Shown here: one piece after another, positions 1 through 7,966 of the stretch
Layout of the letters: every line of letters begins with the position of its first letter
How positions within the stretch are numbered: position 1 is the stretch's first letter
Origin: Pseudomonadota bacterium
GTDB taxonomy: Bacteria; Pseudomonadota; Gammaproteobacteria; Burkholderiales; Burkholderiaceae_F
Assembly: GCA_021823635.1 (NCBI GenBank)
Contig: JAKANT010000021.1
Coordinates: 1-10,836, forward strand
Reading direction: 5' to 3'
DNA length: 10,836 nt
Notes under the pieces: model-generated
What the model was told of the DNA's origin: nothing
Databases searched by the model: none
Seen by the model: only the letters and a program-made list of their open reading frames with translations
Made by a program: the position numbers and the translations under genes

Positions 1-129
1 TCGCTCGACGAATACCTGCGCACGATGCTCGAACTACCGGCGATGAAGGAATGGCGCGCCGCCGCCGCGCAGGAAAACGAGTTCGTCGCGCACGACGAAC
101 CGTACCGGCGCGCGCCGCCGCGCGCCTAG
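1..129 (+). CDS. C-terminal fragment, probable glutathione S-transferase family protein
   Basis: The window opens inside this gene. Frame 1 reads 42 residues and ends at a TAG at 127-129. The visible tail contains LPAMKEWRAAAAQENEF followed by HDEPYR, which resembles the last helix and C-terminus of cytosolic-type glutathione S-transferases, where a 'LPA..W...A..E' helix precedes a short acidic and basic tail. The N-terminal thioredoxin-fold domain with the glutathione site lies outside the window, so the subfamily and substrate cannot be judged. The gene ends 15 nt before the stop codon of the convergent metF. No clear terminator separates them; the gap is only a GC-rich repeat of cg. The family call rests on a short tail and is moderate. 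Confidence 0.5.
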   Translation, partial: SLDEYLRTMLELPAMKEWRAAAAQENEFVAHDEPYRRAPPRA

Positions 130-144
130 TCGCCCGCGCGCGCG

Positions 145-981
145 CTAACGCGGCAGTCCCAACCGCCGCCACAACTCGACCGTCGCTTCGGCCTGGTTCA
201 TCGTGTAGAAGTGCAGCCCCGGCGCGCCGTCGGCGAGCAGGCGTTCGCACAGTCGCGTCACGACGTCCAGACCGAAGGCGCGGATCGATTCGCGGTCGTC
301 GCCGAAGCTGGCGAGTTTGAGCCGCACCCAGCGCGGGATTTCGGCGCCGCAGGCATCCGAGAAACGCGCCAGCTGCGCGAAGTTGGTGATCGGCATGATG
401 CCCGGAACGATCGGCACCTCGCAGCCGAGCCGCCGCGCTTCCTCGCAGAAGCGCGCATACGCGTCGGCGTTGTAGAAGTACTGCGTGATCGCCGAGTCGG
501 CGCCGGCGCGCACCTTGCGCACGAAATTGCGCAAATCCTCCGCCGGCGATCTCGCCTGCGGGTGGTACTCGGGATAGGCGGCGACCTCGATGCGAAACCA
601 GTCGCCGGTTTCGGCGCGGATCAGCTCCACCAGTTCGTTCGCGTACGCCAGTTCGCCGCGACCGGCGCCGGCGCCGGAGGGCAGGTCGCCGCGCAGCGCG
701 ACGATGCGGCGTACGCCGGCGCTGCGGTAGCGCTGCAACAGCTCGACGATCGAGGCGCGCGTGCTGCCGATGCAGGAGATGTGGGGCGCGACCGGCAGCC
801 CCTCGCGATGGATTTCCATCACCGTGTTGAAGGTGCCCTCGCGCGTCGAGCCGCCGGCGCCGAAGGTGACCGAGAAGAAATCGGGCGCCAGCGCCGCGAG
901 CTGCGCCCGCACCGCGCGCAGCTTGTCGGCGCCCTCGGGCGTCTTGGGCGGAAAGAACTCGAAGCTGTAGGTGCGTTGCAT
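145..981 (-). CDS. metF: 5,10-methylenetetrahydrofolate reductase
   Basis: MetF is a flavoprotein that reduces 5,10-methylene-THF to 5-methyl-THF, the methyl donor for homocysteine remethylation to methionine. The 278-residue product is close to the E. coli enzyme (about 296) and forms a single TIM barrel without the eukaryotic regulatory domain. Visible family marks are SFEFFPP at residues 6-12, with the Glu at 8 matching the catalytic Glu28 of E. coli; a GAGGSTREGT segment near 41-50; ALRGD at 95-99, with Asp99 matching the FAD-contacting Asp120; AAYPEYHP near 135-141; and ITQYFY at 165-170. The start ATG is preceded by an AAGGAA ribosome binding site 13 nt after the upstream holin-family stop, so the two are probably co-transcribed as the end of the ahcY operon. 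This supports a joint methyl-cycle role. Confidence 0.96.
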   Translation of the reverse strand: MQRTYSFEFFPPKTPEGADKLRAVRAQLAALAPDFFSVTFGAGGSTREGTFNTVMEIHREGLPVAPHISCIGSTRASIVELLQRYRSAGVRRIVALRGDLPSGAGAGRGELAYANELVELIRAETGDWFRIEVAAYPEYHPQARSPAEDLRNFVRKVRAGADSAITQYFYNADAYARFCEEARRLGCEVPIVPGIMPITNFAQLARFSDACGAEIPRWVRLKLASFGDDRESIRAFGLDVVTRLCERLLADGAPGLHFYTMNQAEATVELWRRLGLPR

Positions 982-994
982 CGGGTTTCCTTCG

Positions 995-1339
995 TCAGCG
1001 CCGCGGCAGCAGCGCGGAAAAGGCCCACGAGAAGATCGAATACAGCAGCGCGCCGGCCATGGCCCACCAGAAGCCGTCGACCTGGAAGTCCTTAAGGATC
1101 GCGCCGACCGCCCAGAACAGCAGCGCGTTGACCACCAGCAGGAACAGTCCGAACGTCACGATCGTCACCGGCAGCGTCAGGATCACCAGCAACGGCCGCA
1201 GCAGCGTGTTGACCAGACCGAGCACCAGCACCGCGATCAGCGCGTGCGGCCACCATTCCGTGATGCGCACCCCGGGCAGGATCTGCGTCACCAGCCACAG
1301 CGCGACCGCGTTCAATAGCCAAACCAGGAGCAGGCGCAT
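995..1339 (-). CDS. Phage holin family (superfamily IV, four-TM) small membrane protein
   Basis: This is a 114-residue, very hydrophobic protein with four predicted membrane helices at about residues 2-21, 32-55, 57-82 and 89-110 and a basic C-terminal end (LLPRR). The stretch LGLVNTLLRPLLVILTLP, followed by a second hydrophobic run, is the hallmark of the family named 'phage holin family 4' or 'mycobacterial 4 TMS holin'. Most chromosomal members sit far from any phage genes and have no demonstrated lytic role. There are no phage genes here: it lies between the ketopantoate-reductase-family gene (21 nt gap) and metF (13 nt gap). A GAGGA ribosome binding site sits 7-8 nt before the ATG. I recall this ahcY / membrane protein / metF order from other betaproteobacteria, which suggests an inner-membrane role tied to the operon, but its function is unknown. 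Confidence 0.85.
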   Translation of the reverse strand: MRLLLVWLLNAVALWLVTQILPGVRITEWWPHALIAVLVLGLVNTLLRPLLVILTLPVTIVTFGLFLLVVNALLFWAVGAILKDFQVDGFWWAMAGALLYSIFSWAFSALLPRR

Positions 1340-1360
1340 GCCGTCGTCCTCGGCCGCCGG

Positions 1361-2281
1361 TCAGCGCGCGCCGTCCACATACGGCTTGAGGGCCGCATAG
1401 ATGGCCGCGTTCACCGGGGCGGCGAGTCCCGCCTCGCGCGCCATGCGCGCCACCGCGCCGGCAAGCCACGGCGCTTCGAGCCGGTTGCCGCGCGTCAGAT
1501 CGTGCAGCATCGACGCGCGCATCTGCGCCGGCAGCCAGTCCACGATCTTCAGCGTCGCGGCGACGATGTCCTCGGCCAGCCGCACGCCGCGCGCACGCGC
1601 CACCGCCACCGCCTCTTCGATCGCCGCCACCAGGACAGGACGGATGTCGGGGTCGGCGCGCACGACGCCGATCGGCTGCCGCGTCAGGCAGGTCAGTCCG
1701 GACACCGCGTTCAGGAAGACGAATTTCTCCCACAGTGCGCGCTCGACGTCGTCGACCACTTCGACGTCGATGCCGGCGCGTTTGCAGGCGTCGGCGAACG
1801 CCTGCACGCGCGCGTGCTGCGCCGGCAAGAAGGCGCCGACGCGCAGCCGTGCGTAGGGGCCGCTCTGCTCGATCACGCCCGGCGCCTTGATGGTGGCCGA
1901 GATCTGCGCCACGCCGCCGGCCACACGCGCTTCGCCCAGCACGCGGCGCAGGATCAGGTGGCTTTCGACGCCGTTTTGAAACGGAATCACCAGACTGTCG
2001 CTCGCCAGCGCCGGCGCCAGGCGTTGTGCCGCGGCTTCGACGTCCCACAGCTTGGTGCAGAACATCACGACGTCGGCGCGCGCGAACCGCGCCGGATCGT
2101 CGTCGGCGGCTACCTGCGGCAGATGCAGCGGCGCGAGCGTGCCTTCGATCCTCAAGCCGTGCTCGCGCAGCGCGGCCAGGTGCGCGCCGCGCGCGACGAA
2201 CGCGACGTCGAAACCCGCGCGCGCGAGCTGGGCGCCGAAGTAACCGCCGATGCCGCCGGCGCCGATCACCAAGATACGCAT
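1361..2281 (-). CDS. 2-dehydropantoate 2-reductase (ketopantoate reductase) family protein
   Basis: Ketopantoate reductases reduce 2-dehydropantoate to pantoate with NADPH in coenzyme A synthesis. The 306-residue product opens with a Rossmann nucleotide loop, GAGGIGGYFG at residues 7-16, followed by a basic residue at 31 (VARG) fitting NADPH preference. FQNGVE at 101-106 carries the conserved Asn (E. coli Asn98), Lys186 in WEKFVFLN matches the catalytic Lys176, and Glu269 in RLEAPW matches Glu256. E. coli PanE has Asn at Lys+4 and Lys+8, which contact the substrate; here Lys+4 is Leu and Lys+8 is Gly, with one Asn at Lys+5. Many annotated PanE paralogues share this 'WEKF' pattern, so the substrate may not be ketopantoate and I give no symbol. 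No ribosome binding site is obvious before the ATG, which lies 75 nt after ahcY and behind a strong hairpin. Confidence 0.85.
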   Translation of the reverse strand: MRILVIGAGGIGGYFGAQLARAGFDVAFVARGAHLAALREHGLRIEGTLAPLHLPQVAADDDPARFARADVVMFCTKLWDVEAAAQRLAPALASDSLVIPFQNGVESHLILRRVLGEARVAGGVAQISATIKAPGVIEQSGPYARLRVGAFLPAQHARVQAFADACKRAGIDVEVVDDVERALWEKFVFLNAVSGLTCLTRQPIGVVRADPDIRPVLVAAIEEAVAVARARGVRLAEDIVAATLKIVDWLPAQMRASMLHDLTRGNRLEAPWLAGAVARMAREAGLAAPVNAAIYAALKPYVDGAR

Positions 2282-2318
2282 CGTTGCAGCGAGTCGCGGG
2301 CCTGAGCCGCAGCCGGAC

Positions 2319-2350
2319 GGCCGGGCCGCGGCGCCGTGCCGCGGCCGGCC
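2319..2350. other. Strong GC stem-loop between ahcY and the ketopantoate-reductase-family gene
   Basis: A perfect 9-bp inverted repeat (GGCCGCGGC at 2324-2332, GCCGCGGCC at 2338-2346) encloses a 5-nt loop. Beyond one bulged G at 2323, a further 4 bp (2319-2322 with 2347-2350) extend the stem. It starts just after the ahcY stop on the minus strand. No T-run follows on either strand, so it is not a classical intrinsic terminator. It could slow RNA decay from the 3' side of ahcY or partly attenuate the downstream genes. The structure is seen; the role is inferred. Confidence 0.45.
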
Positions 2351-2356
2351 ACGGAC

Positions 2357-3790
<1,434 letters not shown>

Positions 3791-3797
3791 CTCGCGC

Positions 3798-3805
3798 CCT
3801 CCTTT
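3798..3805 (-). promoter_or_regulatory. ahcY ribosome binding site
   Basis: AAAGGAGG on the minus strand is a near-perfect Shine-Dalgarno sequence, 7 nt before the ahcY ATG. It fixes the start and is much stronger than the sites of the neighbouring genes. It lies 16 nt downstream of the last pseudoknot base of the SAH riboswitch, close enough for ligand binding to influence ribosome access. Confidence 0.8.
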
Positions 3806-3821
3806 GAAGAAAGAAGTTTGC

Positions 3822-3906
3822 GAGCGCCGTTGATGCCGTTCCGCGCGATGGCGGCCGCGTCGAGCCTGGCGGGGCAGGCGCCCCGTTGCAACGCTCCTCG
3901 AAGCGG
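3822..3906 (-). ncRNA. SAH riboswitch in the ahcY leader
   Basis: The leader RNA matches the SAH riboswitch class in both sequence and fold. The conserved CGAGGAGCG, then UUGCAAC, then CAGGCUCG, and finally AACGGCGCUC occur in the right order. Pairings I can draw are: P1, CCGC-U-UCGAG (3906-3897) with CUCGA-C-GCGG (3864-3855), with one internal mismatch; P2, GGGGC (3884-3880) with GCCCC (3875-3871) and a 4-nt loop; an optional P3, CCGC (3854-3851) with GCGG (3844-3841); and the pseudoknot GAGCG (3896-3892) with CGCUC (3826-3822). The class is known to bind SAH, discriminate against SAM, and switch on ahcY. No terminator is visible between the aptamer and the ribosome binding site, so control of translation or of RNA stability seems likelier than control of termination; that part is inference. 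Confidence 0.93.
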
Positions 3907-3912
3907 GCCGTC

Positions 3913-3918
3913 AGTATA
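3913..3918 (-). promoter_or_regulatory. Putative -10 box of the ahcY promoter
   Basis: TATACT on the minus strand matches five of six bases of the sigma-70 consensus TATAAT. Transcription would start about 7 nt downstream, near 3906, which is exactly where the riboswitch P1 stem begins. No convincing -35 box is seen at 16-18 nt upstream, where the sequence is GC-only, so an activator or unusual spacing may be involved. The box lies 39 nt downstream of the HD-GYP stop codon. Confidence 0.55.
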
Positions 3919-3956
3919 CCGGCGCGGCGCGCGGCGGCGGCCGGCACGCGCAGACG

Positions 3957-5174
3957 TCAGCCGGACAGCGCGTCGCCCGCCCACAGTTCGTCGAGGTTCT
4001 TGAAGCGCCAGCGCGCCGGATCCTCGCGCCCGACGATGCGGTCGGTACCGCGTCGCAGGTCGATGCGCTCCGGCGCGATGTGCAGATTCGAACGGGTGGA
4101 GAAAAACACCTTCACGACCGGCGCGGTCAGATCGTCGGCGTTCGATTCGACCACCACGCCGAGGCGGCCGGACTGCAGCCGCACCAGCGAGCCGACCGGG
4201 TAGATGCCGATGCTGCGCACGAAGGCCTGGAAGATCGCCGGATCGAAATGGTCGCCGGCCCATTGGCCCATGCGCGCGATCGATTCGTCAGGCGGCCAGC
4301 CGGCCTTGTACGGACGGTTCGACGTGATGGCGTCGTACACGTCGCACACCGCGCCCATGCGCGCAAAGCGGTCGATGCGGTCGCCGGCGAGCGCGTGCGG
4401 GTAGCCGCGCCCGTCCATGCGCTCGTGATGATGCAGACAGACGTCCAGCGTGACGTCGCATTGCACGCCGCTGGCGATCAGCATCCGGTGCCCGAGTTCG
4501 GGATGCCGCTTCATCTGCGCGAATTCGCCGTCGGACAGCCGCCCGGGCTTGTTCAAGATTTCGTTCGGTACGCCGGCCTTGCCCAGGTCGTGCAGCAGTC
4601 CCGCCAGCCCGGCCTGGCGCGTCTCGGCCTCGGAAAGGCCGAGCTCGCGCGCGAGCGCGATCATCAGCCCCGACACCGCCACCGAGTGCATGAACGTGTA
4701 TTCGTCGCTGCGCTTCAGGCGCGCGATGCTGACGAACGCCGACGGCTGCCGCATGACCGAGCCCTGGATCTCCTCGACCAGCGCCTCGGCGCGGCCGGTG
4801 TCGATCGCCTTGCCCAGGCGCGCGTCGCGAAACATGGCGACGAGCTTCGGCTTGGCCGCGCGCACCAGACGCGCGGCCTGCTTGAGTTCGACCTCCATCG
4901 GGACGGCCGCCTGCGGGCGCGGGTCGGGGCGCGGCTCGACCCGCATCGTCGCCTCGTGCCGCGGCGGCTCGGCGCAGGCGTTCCGGGGTTCGTCCAGTCC
5001 GCGTTCGGTGTCGATGACCACCTCGCCGATTCCGCACGCGCGCAGACGGGCGATGTCGCCTTCGTCGGTGATGGCGAAACTGCGGCGCCAAAATGGATGT
5101 TCGAGCCAGCCGCCCGGCAAGGCATGCACGTACATGCCGACACGCAGGCGCTCGACCGCGACCTTCTTGAGCAT
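3957..5174 (-). CDS. HD-GYP domain cyclic-di-GMP phosphodiesterase with N-terminal DUF3391
   Basis: HD-GYP proteins hydrolyse cyclic di-GMP and so affect motility, biofilm and virulence switching. Residues 1 to about 140 form the DUF3391 domain often found before HD-GYP (it opens MLKKVAVERLRVGMYV and has a WLEHPFWRRSF segment). The HD-GYP domain spans about 150-330 and keeps the metal ligands: His163, HDLGK at 195-199 (His195, Asp196), His224 in KRHPELGH, HHHERMDGRGYP at 248-259 with the signature GYP at 257-259, and Asp281 in DVYDAIT. A C-terminal extension from about 325, beginning YPVGSLVRLQSGRLGVVVE, is common in this subfamily. No membrane segment or receiver domain is seen, so it is probably cytoplasmic with an input through DUF3391. 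The start has only a weak GAGACGA site. The gene is divergent from the lipoprotein gene. Confidence 0.93.
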   Translation of the reverse strand: MLKKVAVERLRVGMYVHALPGGWLEHPFWRRSFAITDEGDIARLRACGIGEVVIDTERGLDEPRNACAEPPRHEATMRVEPRPDPRPQAAVPMEVELKQAARLVRAAKPKLVAMFRDARLGKAIDTGRAEALVEEIQGSVMRQPSAFVSIARLKRSDEYTFMHSVAVSGLMIALARELGLSEAETRQAGLAGLLHDLGKAGVPNEILNKPGRLSDGEFAQMKRHPELGHRMLIASGVQCDVTLDVCLHHHERMDGRGYPHALAGDRIDRFARMGAVCDVYDAITSNRPYKAGWPPDESIARMGQWAGDHFDPAIFQAFVRSIGIYPVGSLVRLQSGRLGVVVESNADDLTAPVVKVFFSTRSNLHIAPERIDLRRGTDRIVGREDPARWRFKNLDELWAGDALSG

Positions 5175-5195
5175 GTGGGTTTCGTCTCGCGTGCT

Positions 5196-5220
5196 GGCCG
5201 GGGTTGGTGAAGACCCGGCC
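5196..5220. other. Inverted repeat in the HD-GYP / lipoprotein divergent intergenic region
   Basis: A perfect 7-bp inverted repeat (GGCCGGG at 5196-5202, CCCGGCC at 5214-5220) with an 11-nt spacer lies 21 nt before the HD-GYP start codon on the minus strand. It may be a leader hairpin of that transcript or an operator half-site pair. The rest of the divergent gap (5175-5443) contains only GC-rich sequence. I find no convincing -35/-10 pair on either strand and no cyclic-di-GMP (GEMM-type) aptamer motif. Confidence 0.3.
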
Positions 5221-5443
5221 GCCGATGCGGCAATTTCGCGCCGATCGCCGCCGCCGAAGCCGCGAGTAACGGCGCCGCCGTGCCGTTTAGCGCGCGATGG
5301 CGCCGCCCGGCGGTCGTGCGCGAACCGCGACGCCTGCCTTCAATGGCGCACCCGTCGGCCGCGTGAGCGCAGCCTTGAGACCTTCGGACGATTGCGATCG
5401 ACAGCCCCGCGCATTACCTTGCCTTCGCCATCCGCCCGTCGGT

Positions 5444-7882
5444 GTGAAGAAGCGGCCTGTGTCGAAGTCGAAGTCGCGCGTCGCGCTCCCCGTCCTCGCC
5501 GTCTCGCTCGCCTTGCTCGCCGCTGCATGCTCGGGCGGCGGCGATACCGTCGTCGCCGCAATCCCGAGTACGGGGCCCAGCGCTTCCCCCGGGCCGGGCC
5601 CAAGCCCGCAGCCGCCGCCGGGCTCGACAACGCCGCCGACACCCTCGCCGGCGCCGCCCGCGGCCGGAGCGCCACTTTCGGTGCCGATCGTGTTCGTCTC
5701 GCGGCAGGTGCTGGCGAGCGGCAGCATCTATTACGCACCCGCCAAGGGCATGCCCGGGGTGGGCCCTTTCTCGCGCGCGGCCGTCGCCGCGCCCGGCCGG
5801 CTCCAGATCCGCGAGCCCGACGGCACGTTGCGCACGCTGATCGACGGCGCGCAGCCGAGCGCGGCGACATTGAACTTGGTCGACGTCAACGCGCCGGACG
5901 TCTCCTGGGACGGCCGCACGATCGTGTTCGCGGGGCTGCCGGCTTCGGCCCGCAATAACCGCTTCGGCCCAGAAGGCTACGCCGGCGCCTGGCGCATCTA
6001 CACGATCCAGGTCGATGGCAGCGGACTGCGCCAAGTCACCGGCGGCAGCGGCATTGCGGAGAGCGAGCTGCGCGCGCGCGGCCTGCCGGAAGCGCTGGCG
6101 ATGTTCGACGACTTCGATCCGGTGTGGCTGCCGGACGGCCGCATCGTGTTCTCCTCCACCCGCTACCCTTCCTACGCCCAATACAGCGGCGTGCGCACCA
6201 GCAATCTGTTCGTCGTCAACGCCGACGGCAGCGGTTTGCGCCGCCTGACCAGCGAACGCAACGGGGCGGATCGGCCGCTGGTGGATCCTTCGACCGGCCG
6301 CATCGTGTTCGCCCGTTGGTGGCGCAACATGCGCATGCCGGTGGACAGCCTGGCGACGATCACCGATGCGTCCGGCATCGTGCAGAAAGACGGTCTGACG
6401 GTGGATCGGGACAGCCGGCAGCCGAGCGCGGAGGCGATGTTCCGCAATGCCTGGCACGCAGCCGTCATCGATCCCGACGGCACGGGGCTCGCCATGTTTT
6501 CCGGCGGCGGCCGCAGCGACCTCGGCAACCATATGTACGGTGGCGCCTTCGACGCCGCCGGCGATCTGATCGCAAATTTCTTTCCAATGTACAACATGAC
6601 CGAAGCCGGCGGCTTCGGCGGGCTGCGGGTGCTCGCGCGCGGCGCGGCGCGCTATCGGCCGCTGGCGGGCATCACTGACTTTTCCCGGCCCCTGGTCGCG
6701 CCGAACGCTTTTGGCATTCACCAGGGCGAGTACGTCTCCGAGCCGGCCGTGCTACCGGATGGCCGGCTGGTCGTATCGATCGCGAATTCGATCCAGCAGG
6801 ACTATGGCTTGTGGGTGCTGAGTGCCGACGGCACGCAGCGCCAGCCTCTGCTCGACCACCCGCAAACGGCAGAACTGCGCGCCAAGCCGGTCGTGGCGCG
6901 TGCCCGACCGCCGGCGCTTGCAGCCGGGACGGGGCCGGCGCCGGCGGCTTTCCCGCCCACGGGAACGAACTTCGCGCAGGACGGCACCTTCCTGTTCGAC
7001 GCCCGCAACATCTATTTCAACGCGCCGGTGGACACCGACATCATCAGCGCGCCGGCGGTGGGATCGGCGGCGACGATCCGCTTTTTCATCGACCATCAAC
7101 GCGCCAGCCGCGGCTCGCTGCCCGGCGAGGACTGGCCGATTTTGCTGGGCGAATTGCCGGTATCGCCCGCCGGCGCGGTACAGCACGTCGCCCCCGCCAA
7201 CGTTCCGCTGTTCGAACAGCTGCGCGATCGCGACGGCCGCGTGCCGGTGCTGCCGTCCGCGCTGGACAGCGCAGCCGACGGCAATCATCCGAACAACGCC
7301 ACCGGATCGGCCCACGTCGCCGGATTCAACTTCGGCGCGCCGGGCAGCGTGGCCCGCTGCGTGGGCTGCCATACCGGGCACACGATGATTCCGGTGCCTT
7401 CGGATCCGCAGCAGGTCGAGTTCACCAACCTCGCACCGGGTGCGCGCGTGGTGGTTTCCAGCAGCGCCGATGCGCAACGCAACGGCGGCCTGATCGATCG
7501 GCGCGTGATGAAGGGCGAAATCTGGCGTTACTGGCGCAGCAGCCCCGGCGCGCAGCAAAACCAATGGGTGCGGCTGGAGTTTCCGGTGCCGGTCACGGTG
7601 CAGACGGTGCGCCTTTATAACCCGCGTCCGGGCGACGAAGCCAATAGCTCGATCCAGGTGCGCGCCGCAGGCGTCGATCTGTGCGCCGACGCGGGCTGCG
7701 CGCAGGTAGTGGCGACGGCGAACACCGGGGCGCTGTCGGTCGGCGGCACCGATGTGCCGTTCGCGCGCCAGCAGGCGCGCGCCGTGCGCGTGCGCCTGCT
7801 CGACGTCACCGGCACCTTTTATGGCGCGCGCGTGGCCAGCCTGGCGGAAATCGAGGTCATCGCGCGCGGCGAAGCGCCGTGA
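5444..7882 (+). CDS. Outer-membrane-type lipoprotein with PD40 propeller, HzsA-like haem c region and discoidin-like domain
   Basis: No function can be assigned. From the GTG at 5444 the product has 812 residues: a basic start (KKRPVSKSKSR), a hydrophobic core and the lipobox LAAAC with Cys29. Ser at +2 favours outer-membrane sorting. A Pro/Ser/Gly-rich linker fills about 30-78. TolB/PD40-like strands with DGSG turns occur near 184 (IYTIQVDGSGLRQVT), 254 (LFVVNADGSGLRRLT) and 455 (LWVLSADGT), indicating a beta-propeller. Near 566-590, LLGELPV and the following segment resemble hydrazine-synthase-alpha-related proteins, and CVGCH at 639-643 is one haem c site. Residues from about 659 look like an F5/8-type (discoidin) beta-sandwich, with Cys747 and Cys752 possibly disulphide-linked. 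GTG at 5459 is another possible start (Cys at 24). An ATG at 5297 would bury the signal peptide. The gene is alone on its strand and ends 84 nt before metK's stop. Confidence 0.8.
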   Translation: MKKRPVSKSKSRVALPVLAVSLALLAAACSGGGDTVVAAIPSTGPSASPGPGPSPQPPPGSTTPPTPSPAPPAAGAPLSVPIVFVSRQVLASGSIYYAPAKGMPGVGPFSRAAVAAPGRLQIREPDGTLRTLIDGAQPSAATLNLVDVNAPDVSWDGRTIVFAGLPASARNNRFGPEGYAGAWRIYTIQVDGSGLRQVTGGSGIAESELRARGLPEALAMFDDFDPVWLPDGRIVFSSTRYPSYAQYSGVRTSNLFVVNADGSGLRRLTSERNGADRPLVDPSTGRIVFARWWRNMRMPVDSLATITDASGIVQKDGLTVDRDSRQPSAEAMFRNAWHAAVIDPDGTGLAMFSGGGRSDLGNHMYGGAFDAAGDLIANFFPMYNMTEAGGFGGLRVLARGAARYRPLAGITDFSRPLVAPNAFGIHQGEYVSEPAVLPDGRLVVSIANSIQQDYGLWVLSADGTQRQPLLDHPQTAELRAKPVVARARPPALAAGTGPAPAAFPPTGTNFAQDGTFLFDARNIYFNAPVDTDIISAPAVGSAATIRFFIDHQRASRGSLPGEDWPILLGELPVSPAGAVQHVAPANVPLFEQLRDRDGRVPVLPSALDSAADGNHPNNATGSAHVAGFNFGAPGSVARCVGCHTGHTMIPVPSDPQQVEFTNLAPGARVVVSSSADAQRNGGLIDRRVMKGEIWRYWRSSPGAQQNQWVRLEFPVPVTVQTVRLYNPRPGDEANSSIQVRAAGVDLCADAGCAQVVATANTGALSVGGTDVPFARQQARAVRVRLLDVTGTFYGARVASLAEIEVIARGEAP

Positions 7883-7888
7883 TCCGTC

Positions 7889-7934
7889 GCGGCCGCATGT
7901 GACGTCGGCACCGCGCGGCCGCGGGCGCGCCCGC
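7889..7934. terminator. Inverted repeats between convergent lipoprotein gene and metK
   Basis: The 84-nt gap between the two convergent stops holds two copies of the 8-bp palindrome GCGGCCGC (7889-7896 and 7915-7922), 18 nt apart and able to pair with each other. A 14-bp perfect palindrome GCGGGCGCGCCCGC follows at 7921-7934. These could fold in transcripts from either side and act as a bidirectional transcript end. No T-tract follows on either strand, so this is not a canonical intrinsic terminator, and random pairing is easy in such GC-rich DNA. Low confidence. Confidence 0.3.
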
Positions 7935-7966
7935 ACGGCCGCTGGCGCGAGACGCGATACGGGCGG

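Noticed and set aside
995..1339. A prophage remnant, suggested by the holin-family name
   Set aside because: There are no other phage genes, attachment sites or composition change, and the gene is tightly packed in a metabolic row.
5297..5443. An ATG at 5297 as the start of the lipoprotein gene, adding 49 residues
   Set aside because: It would put the lipobox at residue 78 and the signal peptide inside the protein; the extra segment is Arg/Pro-rich and non-conserved in appearance, and no ribosome site precedes it.
5175..5443. A cyclic-di-GMP riboswitch in the HD-GYP / lipoprotein gap
   Set aside because: I looked for the GEMM-type conserved core on both strands and found no matching segment.
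5414..6721. A 435-codon open frame on the minus strand opposite the lipoprotein gene
   Set aside because: No signal peptide, membrane segment or family motif; the plus frame has a lipobox, repeat-like propeller strands and a CxxCH, so that is the coding strand.
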